Assembly: GCF_003254645.1 (NCBI RefSeq)
Contig: NZ_PNFD01000006.1
Coordinates: 1 to 64,000, forward strand
Direction of reading: 5' to 3'
Length of the DNA: 64,000 nucleotides
Source: Microbacterium suaedae
Lineage (GTDB): Bacteria; Actinomycetota; Actinomycetes; Actinomycetales; Microbacteriaceae
Positions 37,341 through 45,559 of this stretch are shown piece after piece. Positions within the stretch are counted from its first letter, which is position 1; each line of letters starts with the position of its first letter. The position numbers and the translations under genes were made by a program. The notes under the pieces were generated by a model. It worked only from the letters and a program-made list of their open reading frames with translations. It was not told where the DNA came from and made no database searches.

Positions 37341-38960
37341 ATGGCAGAGACAGCATCGATCACACCGCCGTCCGTGCGCGGCGCACAGCGCAGGAGGCGA
37401 GCGGTCGGCCTGCTGGCCACCGCTACATTGGCGCTCGGAGGGGCGATCCTCGCCCCGATGGCCGCGCACGCGGCCACGCAGCCAGAATTCACGGCCGACG
37501 TGACCGAGATCGCGAACGAGCGGATCGATATCGCGATCGAAGGTGACGGCTACGGCGACGTCCAGGCGCTGCCGGGGCAGACCGAGCCGCACGTGTACTT
37601 CACTCTGACGGAGAAGGGATCGGATCTGTCGGAGGTGGGTCAGGCGGACACCGCGATCTCCGCGGAGGTCGCGCCTGACGGCACGGTCAGCGATGTCCTC
37701 TCGGTCCCGGGAGCCGAGCTGGAGGAGGGCACGGCGTACGAGGTGATCTCGTGGCCGTCCCGCTCGTTCCCGACGGAGGCAAACCTCTATGCCCGTGCAG
37801 ACGTCACGATCGACTGGACGGCACTCTTCCCCGCGGAAGCGCAGCCGCAGCCGGCGCAGCCGAGTTTCACGGCGGATGTAACGGAGGCCCCGAACGAGGG
37901 GATCGACATCGCGATCGAAGGCGCGGGATACGACGACGTGCAGGTGCTGCCGGGGCAGACCGAGCCGCACGCGTACTTCACGGTGGTGGAGAAGGGCTCT
38001 GAACTCTCGGACGTGAGCCAGACGGACACGGCGATCTCGGCATCGATCGAGGCTGACGGAACGCTCAGCGATGTTCTGTCGGTTCCGGCTGACGAACTGG
38101 TGGAGGGCGCCTCGTATGAGGTGATCTCGTGGCCGTCGCGATCCAATCCGAGCGAAGAGAACCTGTACGCCCGGACCGACATCACTATCGACTGGGCTGC
38201 TCTCTTCCCCGGCGCGGAGATCCCGGGTGGGGAGATCCCCGGTGAGGAGACCCCGGGGGAGGAAACTCCCGGAAACGAGACCCCGGGCGAGGAGATCCCC
38301 GGTGGGGAAGAGCCCGGTGAGGAGACTCCCGGCGAGGAGACTCCGGGGGAGGAGACTCCCGGAAACGAGACCCCGGGCGAGGAGATCCCCGGTGGGGAAG
38401 AGCCCGGTGAGGAGACTCCGGGGGAGGAAACTCCCGGCGAGGAGACCCCCAGCAACGAGACCCCCGTCACCGTCACGATCACCGGCGCCGACGGCGAGGC
38501 CGTCTCGTCTGTGACGCAGGGCGACGCCATCGAGTTCGCCGCCGGGCCGGTTGCAGCGGGATCGCAGTTCACCGTGACCGTCGAATCTGATCCTGTCGTG
38601 CTGGAGGCCGCGACGGCGGGAGCGGACGGCGTCGCTTCGACGACGTGGACCGTCCCCGACGACTTCGAAACGGGCGAGCACACGGTCACCTTTGCATCTG
38701 CGGACGGCTCAGATTCGTACAGCGCCGCTTTCGAGGTTCGCGCGGACGGAAGCCCGGACGACGATGCTCAGAATGACGGTGCCGCCGGTGGCGTCGCCAC
38801 CCCGAGCGCGGCGACGAATGGCGGCGGAGGGAGCGGATCCCTTGCCGCGACCGGCACGGACGCCACCAACGTCCTTGTGGGGATCGCGGGTGTTCTGACG
38901 CTGCTGGGAGCCGCCGTCCTGGTGGCGAGCCGCCGCGCGAGCGCCGGCAGCGTTCGCTGA
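37341..38960 (+). CDS. LAxTG-anchored surface protein of the heme locus
   Basis: 539 aa. Signal peptide (RRRR then LLATATLALGGAILAPMAAHAA, cleavage ~45). Two copies of a ~115-residue repeat (49-164 and 175-290) ending SYEVISWPSRS..NLYAR...TIDWxALFP. A PGEET/PGNET/PGGEE linker (291-373), an Ig-like domain (374-470), a Gly/Ser region, LAATGT (501-506), a transmembrane segment and Arg-rich tail; LAxTG is the class E sortase motif. ATG 37,341 follows TTCGGAGGAA. First gene of the operon. The repeat also occurs in the next gene. Likely passes heme from outside; direct heme binding is not shown. Confidence 0.82.
   Translation: MAETASITPPSVRGAQRRRRAVGLLATATLALGGAILAPMAAHAATQPEFTADVTEIANERIDIAIEGDGYGDVQALPGQTEPHVYFTLTEKGSDLSEVGQADTAISAEVAPDGTVSDVLSVPGAELEEGTAYEVISWPSRSFPTEANLYARADVTIDWTALFPAEAQPQPAQPSFTADVTEAPNEGIDIAIEGAGYDDVQVLPGQTEPHAYFTVVEKGSELSDVSQTDTAISASIEADGTLSDVLSVPADELVEGASYEVISWPSRSNPSEENLYARTDITIDWAALFPGAEIPGGEIPGEETPGEETPGNETPGEEIPGGEEPGEETPGEETPGEETPGNETPGEEIPGGEEPGEETPGEETPGEETPSNETPVTVTITGADGEAVSSVTQGDAIEFAAGPVAAGSQFTVTVESDPVVLEAATAGADGVASTTWTVPDDFETGEHTVTFASADGSDSYSAAFEVRADGSPDDDAQNDGAAGGVATPSAATNGGGGSGSLAATGTDATNVLVGIAGVLTLLGAAVLVASRRASAGSVR
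38246..38425 (+). repeat. 90-bp tandem duplication in the PGEET linker
   Basis: 38,246-38,335 and 38,336-38,425 are near-identical (a few substitutions such as CCCC/CTCC), each coding 30 residues of PGEET/PGNET/PGGEE units. High nucleotide identity points to a recent duplication. Confidence 0.85.
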
Positions 38961-38999
38961 CGACAGCACCTGCTGCATCGGCTCGCGATCCGATCCGTT

Positions 39000-39025
39000 C
39001 TCCGGCGGCGACACCGCCGCCGGAG
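39000..39025 (+). terminator. Intercistronic hairpin (attenuator?)
   Basis: CTCCGGCGGCG and CGCCGCCGGAG form a perfect 11-bp stem with a 4-nt loop between the two surface-protein genes, 40 nt after the first stop. No T run follows, so it may reduce rather than stop read-through or stabilise the upstream mRNA. Confidence 0.5.
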
Positions 39026-39134
39026 GACGGGCCGTGTCGTGCGGCAGCCGACGCGAAGGTCCGCGGCCGATCCGCGGATCCGCGATGAACGTATGAACGA
39101 CGACCGACTGAGAACAACCGGGAAGTGATGCACT

Positions 39135-41588
39135 GTGGCGAGATCCGTGTCCGTGCGCGGGGCTGTCAGCGTGCTGGCCACCGCGGCGTTGGTTTTCGGA
39201 GGGATGCTTCTTGCCCCGCTGGCCGCGCACGCGACGACCGCAGCGGATCCCTCGGTCGAGCCGGCGGAGGTCGCGAACGAGACGACACCTCCCTCATTCA
39301 CGACGGCGGTGACCGAGATCCCCGATGAACGCATCGAAATCGCGATCGACGGCGCGGGCTTTGGCGACGTTCAGGCGCTGCCCGGCCAGGACGGTCCCCA
39401 TGCATACTTCACGGTGATCGAAAAGGACTCGGATCTGGCGGCCGTGGAAGACACGCAGGCATCGATCTCTGCGAGCATCGACGACGACGGCAGGATCAGC
39501 GACGTTCTGTCGATCCCTGCCGAAGACCTGGAAGCATCCGGCAGCTACGAAGTCATCTCGTGGCCGTCGCGATCCTTCCCGACGGAGGCGAACCTCTACG
39601 CCCGCACCAACATCACCATCGACTGGGCCACACTCTTCCCGGCTGGCGAGCCGGAAAGGGCGGCTGTCTCCCTCTCCGCGAGCTCCTCCTCTGCGTATAT
39701 CGGTGAGGAGATCACGCTGAGGGCGAAGATCGCCCCCGACATCGCCGGCATCGTCACGTTCTGGAACGGAGAGGATCAGCTCGGCCACTCGGTGCAGACA
39801 GTCCACGGCACCGCCGAGATGACGACGAAGAAACTGCCGCTCGGCGAACACAGCATCACCGCCCGTTTCGTCCCGGAGGCCGAAGACGCTGCGGAGTCCG
39901 CCTCCGAGAGCGTGTCGATCACGATCAGCGAACGCTCGGCGGAAGGCAGTCTGCAATGGGGCGTGAAGAGCAACTTCCGCAGCTACGTGACCGGCGATAT
40001 CGCGGGCGGCAGGATCACCGTCGCCGGGGGAGCGGAGCAGGCTGACGGCAACGGGGTGCTCACCTTCCCGCAGGCTTCCTCCGGCAGCACCTGGGACGGC
40101 GAGTTGGGAACAGTCCAGTACGCGGGCCAGGTGACATTCTTCGGCCACAGTGGCGCCCTGAACCACACCATCGCGAACCCGTCGATCCGGATCACGGGCC
40201 CGGAGAGCGCGGAACTGCGGATCGACTACGACGGCAGCACGATCGAATTCGCGAGCATCGATCTCTCATCGGCCACGCGACTCGAACTCGATGGCGGAGC
40301 GGTGCGCTTCCGCAGCGCGCCCGCGACACTCACGCGCGCGGGTGCGCAGTTCTTCTCCTACCAGGGGCACGAGTTCTACAGCGCCGGAGAGCCCCTCGAC
40401 CGGGTGACGTTCACGATCGGGCAGGCCAGCGATACCGGCGTCGCCGACTCTCCGAATACCCAGGATCATCGCGCCGACGAAGCCCCGAATCCGCCTCAGG
40501 ATCCTCCGGTGCCTGCGACGGCGGAGAGCTCGGCGACGGCCGGCTCATTGCGGTGGAGCGTGTCGAGCGCGTTCGTCGCCTACACCACCTGCGAGGGCAA
40601 GGAACGCTTCGGATACAGCCACTGCGCCCAGGGCAGCGTCTCGACCAGCGGCGTCGGCGAGGGGTATCTCTTCCCGCAGGCGACCGGGAGCGACTGGGAC
40701 GACGAGAATCACACGGGAACGATCCGCTACTCGGGGGTGGTGAGCTTCCAGGGATACGGCATGACGATGTTCTCCGTGTCGAACCCGGCCATCACCGTCC
40801 ACAGCCCGGCATCCGCCACGCTGCACACGGGGAACACCGCGAGTTTCGGGGCCTCCTCGTATCCGCTCGACCTCTCCTCCGCGTCGAAGACCGAGGGGGA
40901 GAACGGGGCGGTCACCTGGACGGGCGTCCGTATCGAAGGCTCGCTCACGGGAGGCCCCGGGGTCGGCAGCTCGAACAGCGTCGGCTTTGACGAGCTGACG
41001 TTCACGGTTGGCGCGGCGAGCGCCGAGATGTTCGGCTCGACGTCGGCTGGCGACGAGGACAGGAACTACTCGGCTGCGGATACCGCTCCGAGCGTGACGG
41101 GGCTGGAAGTCCTCACCTCCGCCGAGCGGATCCACTCGGGCGGCCGCATCCAGGTGCAGGCAACCGGGTTCGAAGCGGATGACACCGGGGTCCTCGTCGT
41201 GCTCTACGGCAACGGTGACGACACGGGGCCGATCGTGCTCGATGAGGATGCGAGCGCCGACGCCGACGGTCTCGTGCGCTGGTCCGGCACCCTTCCCGAC
41301 GACGTCACGGGTGACCACGTCATCACCCTGCAGGGCAGCATCGATGCCGGTGCCGAGATCACGATCCTCGAGCCGGAAGGATCCCTCTTCGCAGGTACGG
41401 CGGATCTTGCTCCGCCCGCAGGCGGGGACGTGACGCCTGTCGCACCGGGGCAGCTGGCTCCGGCGGGCGGCATGGGGCTGTGGGAGTGGTGGACGATCGC
41501 CGCGAGCCTCGTCGCGATCGCCGGATGCACGTCGATCCTCGCGATTCGGCAGCGGCGCGCCGACCGGCCCGTTGTTGCGGCTGCGTAG
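39135..41588 (+). CDS. htaA: Surface protein with two HtaA heme-binding domains
   Basis: 817 aa. Signal peptide (~1-33), one copy of the SYEVISWPSRS repeat (53-170), an Ig-like segment (175-265), HtaA domain 1 (271-430, GSLQWGVKSNFRSYV) and HtaA domain 2 (470-630, GSLRWSVSSAFVAYT), a second Ig-like part, C-terminal membrane anchor (WWTIAASLVAIAG) and Arg tail. HtaA domains bind heme by a Tyr and a His. Domain 1 keeps both (Tyr284, His338 in GHSG); domain 2 keeps Tyr483 but has FQGYGM where GHxG is expected, so it may not bind heme. GTG start. Confidence 0.87.
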   Translation: MARSVSVRGAVSVLATAALVFGGMLLAPLAAHATTAADPSVEPAEVANETTPPSFTTAVTEIPDERIEIAIDGAGFGDVQALPGQDGPHAYFTVIEKDSDLAAVEDTQASISASIDDDGRISDVLSIPAEDLEASGSYEVISWPSRSFPTEANLYARTNITIDWATLFPAGEPERAAVSLSASSSSAYIGEEITLRAKIAPDIAGIVTFWNGEDQLGHSVQTVHGTAEMTTKKLPLGEHSITARFVPEAEDAAESASESVSITISERSAEGSLQWGVKSNFRSYVTGDIAGGRITVAGGAEQADGNGVLTFPQASSGSTWDGELGTVQYAGQVTFFGHSGALNHTIANPSIRITGPESAELRIDYDGSTIEFASIDLSSATRLELDGGAVRFRSAPATLTRAGAQFFSYQGHEFYSAGEPLDRVTFTIGQASDTGVADSPNTQDHRADEAPNPPQDPPVPATAESSATAGSLRWSVSSAFVAYTTCEGKERFGYSHCAQGSVSTSGVGEGYLFPQATGSDWDDENHTGTIRYSGVVSFQGYGMTMFSVSNPAITVHSPASATLHTGNTASFGASSYPLDLSSASKTEGENGAVTWTGVRIEGSLTGGPGVGSSNSVGFDELTFTVGAASAEMFGSTSAGDEDRNYSAADTAPSVTGLEVLTSAERIHSGGRIQVQATGFEADDTGVLVVLYGNGDDTGPIVLDEDASADADGLVRWSGTLPDDVTGDHVITLQGSIDAGAEITILEPEGSLFAGTADLAPPAGGDVTPVAPGQLAPAGGMGLWEWWTIAASLVAIAGCTSILAIRQRRADRPVVAAA

Positions 41589-41626
41589 CCCCCATGTCCG
41601 TCAAACCTCGGAGAGAGAAGGACCCC

Positions 41627-42487
41627 GTGAATCCTCGTTTCCTCATGCGCGCCGGCGCGGTGGCGACCGCTCTATCAATCGGTGCCGTGCTCGCGCCGCC
41701 CGCCGCGCCCGCAGTCGCGGACGCGGCGACCGGCTGCGAGGTCACCGGCGGCACTCTCGCCTGGGGCGTGAAAGAGAGCTTCCGAGCGTACATCAGCGGG
41801 ACGATCGCCAATGGTTCGTGGGAGACCTCGGGCGGCGCCGAGTACGACACGCCGCAGTTCCGCTGGAGCGGCGCGACGGGGAGTTTCGACCCCGAGACAG
41901 GAGTCGGCGCCGCGTCATTCGTCGGGACGGTGCATTTCACCGGCCACGACGGAGTGCTCGACCTCACGCTCGCGAACCCGACGATCGAGTTCGACGGGCA
42001 GGGCGATGCCGCGCTGCTTCTCGACGCGCGGAGCAACGATATGGAGGGCGAGATCGCCGTCGACGCAGAGCAGGAATGGGTCGGCGACATCAGCGCCGAC
42101 CCGGATCTTCCGCCGGGTGGCGGGGAACTGGTCATCGACGATGCGCCGGTCACCCTGACGAACTCTGGAGCGGGAGCCTTCGCCGGATTCTATGAGGCAG
42201 GGGCGGATCTCGATCCGCTCGCGCTCACGCTCGAGCTCGGCGCCTGCGATGCCGCCGCTCCCGCCGCGTCGGTGGACGACGGCGTGCAGGCAGAGGCTGA
42301 TCAGCCGCAGGCACAGTCCCTCGCCACCGCGCCGAGTGACGTTCCGTGGTTTCCGATCGGTGTGGGCGGCGCCGCGCTGCTCATCATCGGTCTCACTGCC
42401 GGCCTGCTGATCGGAGGCCGCCTTCCCCGCTCCGGTGTCGCATCGCGCGACGCGAGCGGCGGGGAGCAGTCGGGAGATGCCCCATGA
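41627..42487 (+). CDS. HtaA-domain heme-binding membrane protein
   Basis: 286 aa. Signal peptide, one HtaA domain (42-235) with GTLAWGVKESFRAYI (Tyr55) and GHDG (His107), then a linker and C-terminal transmembrane helix (FPIGVGGAALLIIGLTAGLL). GTG 41,627 is preferred over ATG 41,594 because AGAGAGAAGGA ends 5 nt before it. ATGA overlap with hmuT. By analogy to HtaB/HtaC it would relay heme to HmuT. Confidence 0.85.
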   Translation: MNPRFLMRAGAVATALSIGAVLAPPAAPAVADAATGCEVTGGTLAWGVKESFRAYISGTIANGSWETSGGAEYDTPQFRWSGATGSFDPETGVGAASFVGTVHFTGHDGVLDLTLANPTIEFDGQGDAALLLDARSNDMEGEIAVDAEQEWVGDISADPDLPPGGGELVIDDAPVTLTNSGAGAFAGFYEAGADLDPLALTLELGACDAAAPAASVDDGVQAEADQPQAQSLATAPSDVPWFPIGVGGAALLIIGLTAGLLIGGRLPRSGVASRDASGGEQSGDAP

Positions 42488-43611
42488 GCGCGGGATTGCC
42501 CCGGCGGCTCTTCACCATCGTCGCGGCTCTCGCCGTCGCCATGGCGTTCCTGGCCGGATGTGCCGAGAGTGGCACCGGCGACGAGGCGACGGAGTCCGAG
42601 CCCCGCCCCGACTTGAGTGAGCTCAACGCTCTCGACGACCCCCGCGAATATGAGGGAGCATCGACCGCGACGCTCACGCAGAACGAGATCCATCCGGTTG
42701 CGGAGAACCCAGAGCAATCGCTCCCCGCCACGGTCACCTCGTATCGCCAGGACGGCACCGAGGAGCAGATCCAGATCACCGACGCGAGCCGCGTCGTCGC
42801 CGTCGACCTCGCGGGCTCGATCGCTGCCAGCATCTGGGCGCTCGGCTTCGGCGACACTCTGGTCGGACGCGATCAGTCCACCACCTTCCCCGGGACCGAG
42901 GGCATCGAGGCGGTCACCTCGGGCGGGCATACGGTAAACGCGGAGACGGTCATTGGCCTGGCGCCAGACGTCGTGATCACCGACGGCACGGTGGGCCCGC
43001 GCGATGTCATCGAACAATTGCGCGACGTGGGCATCGCCGTCGTGTTCGTGAAGAACGACGCATCGTTCCGGGGGGCCGAGGAACTGGCCCGACAGGTCGC
43101 CGCGGTCTACGGGGCCGCCGAGGCGGGCGAGCTGCTCGCCGACCGCATCCGCCACGAGGTCGCCAGCACTGTCGATGAGGTTGCGGCACTGGCACCCGCG
43201 CAGGACGAGGATCGCGTGCGCATGCTGTTCCTCTACCTGCGCGGCGGCGCAGGCGTCTACTACATGTTCGGCTCGGAATCCGGCGCGGACGAGCTGATCG
43301 ATGCGCTCGGCGGGGTGGATGTGGCGGGCGAACTCGGCTGGGAAGGAATGAGGCCCATGACCGATGAAGCGCTCGTCGCTGCCGACCCCGATCTGATCCT
43401 CACCATGACTGGCGGCATCGAATCGGTCGGCGGCGTCGAGGGCCTTCTTGAGGAGAAGCCGGCGATCGCGCTCACTACCGCGGGGGAGCACCATCGCATC
43501 GTCGACATGGATGACGGCGCTGTTCTCTCCTTCGGGCCGCGGTCTGCCGAGGTGATCGATGCGCTCGCCCGCGCCGTGTACGCGCCACAGGTCACGGACG
43601 GTGACGGGTGA
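42484..43611 (+). CDS. hmuT: Heme ABC transporter substrate-binding lipoprotein HmuT
   Basis: 375 aa. Lipobox LAGC with Cys26. The periplasmic-binding fold of the BtuF/HmuT class: RVVAVDLAGSIAASIWALGFGDTLVGRDQS, LAPDVVITDG, GGVDVAGELGWEGMRPMTDEALVAADPDLIL. In known HmuT proteins His and Tyr bind heme; candidate ligands cannot be fixed here. Overlaps the genes before and after by 4 bp. Confidence 0.92.
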   Translation: MSAGLPRRLFTIVAALAVAMAFLAGCAESGTGDEATESEPRPDLSELNALDDPREYEGASTATLTQNEIHPVAENPEQSLPATVTSYRQDGTEEQIQITDASRVVAVDLAGSIAASIWALGFGDTLVGRDQSTTFPGTEGIEAVTSGGHTVNAETVIGLAPDVVITDGTVGPRDVIEQLRDVGIAVVFVKNDASFRGAEELARQVAAVYGAAEAGELLADRIRHEVASTVDEVAALAPAQDEDRVRMLFLYLRGGAGVYYMFGSESGADELIDALGGVDVAGELGWEGMRPMTDEALVAADPDLILTMTGGIESVGGVEGLLEEKPAIALTTAGEHHRIVDMDDGAVLSFGPRSAEVIDALARAVYAPQVTDGDG

Positions 43612-44690
43612 CGATATCCGAAACCACGACGCCTCCGAGTCCGCAGCTCAACGATTGCGCCGGGCGCGGCGTGCCCGTGATCGCGGTGACCTCCGTGCTG
43701 CTCGTCGTCGGCGCGGTCCTGGCAGCGAGCCTGGGACAACTCCCCATCGGTCCTGGGGAGATCGTCGGATCGATCGTGCGCGCCGTCGGGATCGACAACG
43801 ACGCGGCTCCGGACGACCGCCTCATCGAGCAGACGCTGTGGCAGATCCGCTTCCCGCGGGTCGCGATGTCGCTGCTCGTGGGCGCGACTCTCGCGGTCGC
43901 GGGCGGCGTGATGCAGGCCATCTTCGGCAACCCCCTGGCAGAGCCGGGCGTCGTCGGCGTCTCTTCGGGAGCCGCGCTCGGCGCGTCCGCCGCGATCGCC
44001 TTCGGTCTGTCGGGATTCGGGGGCTGGACGGTCGCCACCTTCGCCTTCCTCGGCGGGCTCGTCGCCACCCTCATCGTGTACGGAACGGCCCGCGCCCAGG
44101 GCAGAACCGAGATGGTCACCCTGCTCCTCACCGGGATCGCGATCAACGCGTTCGCCGGGGCGGGGCTCGCCCTGATCATGTTCCTGGGAGACACGCAGAG
44201 CCGGGAGCAGATCATGTTCTGGCAGCTGGGATCCATCAACGGTTCGCGCTGGAACGAAGTGTTCGTCGTCGCCCTCGTGGGGCTCGTCGCCGCGGCGATC
44301 GCGATCCGCCTTGCGCCGCAGTACGACCTCCTCGCCCTCGGCGACCGCACCGCAGCGCACCTCGGCGTCGGAGTGGAGCGTCTGCGCATTCTGTCGGTCG
44401 TGCTGGTGGCGCTCTTGACCGGCGTCGGCGTCGCCTTCGTCGGCATCATCGCCTTCGTCGGTCTGGTCGTCCCGCACCTGGTGCGCATGATCCTCGGTCC
44501 CTCGCACCGCAGGCTGCTGCTCGTCTCGGCGCTGGGCGGAGCGACTCTGCTCGTCTACGCCGATCTGCTGGCCCGCACACTCGTGGCGGCGTCCGATCTG
44601 CCGATCGGCATGCTCACCTCGCTGGTGGGCGGCCCGTTCTTCTACTGGCTTATTCGCCGCAACCGCCGCAAAGCAGGAGGGTGGGCATGA
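43608..44690 (+). CDS. hmuU: Heme ABC transporter permease HmuU
   Basis: 360 aa, FecCD/BtuC type with about ten transmembrane helices. Motifs: IRFPRVAMSLLVGATLAVAGGVMQ, NPLAEPGVVGVSSGAALGA and FVGLVVPHLVRMILGPSHR, the loop that contacts the ATPase. GTG start coupled to hmuT. Confidence 0.93.
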   Translation: MTISETTTPPSPQLNDCAGRGVPVIAVTSVLLVVGAVLAASLGQLPIGPGEIVGSIVRAVGIDNDAAPDDRLIEQTLWQIRFPRVAMSLLVGATLAVAGGVMQAIFGNPLAEPGVVGVSSGAALGASAAIAFGLSGFGGWTVATFAFLGGLVATLIVYGTARAQGRTEMVTLLLTGIAINAFAGAGLALIMFLGDTQSREQIMFWQLGSINGSRWNEVFVVALVGLVAAAIAIRLAPQYDLLALGDRTAAHLGVGVERLRILSVVLVALLTGVGVAFVGIIAFVGLVVPHLVRMILGPSHRRLLLVSALGGATLLVYADLLARTLVAASDLPIGMLTSLVGGPFFYWLIRRNRRKAGGWA

Positions 44691-45475
44691 GCAGCATGAT
44701 GCGGCCCAGCGCGCTGAAGGCGGAACAGGTGATGTACGGGATCGGCGGATCGCGCATCGTCGCGGGCGTCGATCTCGACGTGCGCTACGGCGAGGTGCTC
44801 GCGCTCGTCGGACCGAATGGTGCAGGGAAGTCCACGCTCCTCGGCTTGCTCGCCGGGGACATCCCGCCGACATCAGGGATGGTCGTGGCGGGCGGGCGAC
44901 CGTTGCCAAAGTGGTCTCCGAGGGAGCTCGCGCGAACGCGTGCCGTTCTGCTGCAGGCCAACCAGGTGGCGTTCTCCTTCACCGCACGGCAGGTGGTCGA
45001 GATGGGGCGGGCGCCGTGGGGCGGTACGGATCATGCCGCCGACGAGCGCGCCATCGCCGCGGCGATCGCTGTCACCGACACCGCCCACCTGGCCCGCAGG
45101 ATGTTCCCGACGCTCTCCGGAGGGGAGAAGGCGCGTGTGTCGCTCGCGCGTGTGCTGGCGCAGAACACTGCGGTCGTGCTGCTCGACGAACCGACCGCCG
45201 CACTAGATCTGCAGCATCAGGAACAGGTACTGCGCATCGCCCGAGACCTCGCGTCCCGCGGGCGTGCCGTGGTCGTGGTTCTGCACGACCTCTCGCTGGC
45301 CGCGGCCTACGCGGATGAGATCGCCATGCTGCACGGCGGGCGCCTCGTCGCCCGAGATGCACCTCGCGCGGTGCTCACATCCGAGCGCATCGAAGCCGTC
45401 TACGGAACGCCGGTGAACATCCTCGACGACCCCGGGACGGGGGCGCCGGTCGTCCTGCCACGACGCGGACTCTGA
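44687..45475 (+). CDS. hmuV: Heme ABC transporter ATPase HmuV
   Basis: 262 aa. Walker A GPNGAGKST, Q-loop VLLQANQ, signature LSGGEKARVSLARVL, Walker B VVLLDEPTAALD and H-loop VLHDLSLA are complete. It powers HmuU. ATGA overlap with hmuU; last gene of the operon, convergent with the VWA gene. Confidence 0.94.
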   Translation: MSSMMRPSALKAEQVMYGIGGSRIVAGVDLDVRYGEVLALVGPNGAGKSTLLGLLAGDIPPTSGMVVAGGRPLPKWSPRELARTRAVLLQANQVAFSFTARQVVEMGRAPWGGTDHAADERAIAAAIAVTDTAHLARRMFPTLSGGEKARVSLARVLAQNTAVVLLDEPTAALDLQHQEQVLRIARDLASRGRAVVVVLHDLSLAAAYADEIAMLHGGRLVARDAPRAVLTSERIEAVYGTPVNILDDPGTGAPVVLPRRGL

Positions 45476-45559
45476 CACCTCGCCGCACCGCCCCTCGGCT
45501 GCTCAGCCTCCGATTCTCATCGGTGCAGAACAGTCGAGAGGCGGGATCCGGAACCGTGG

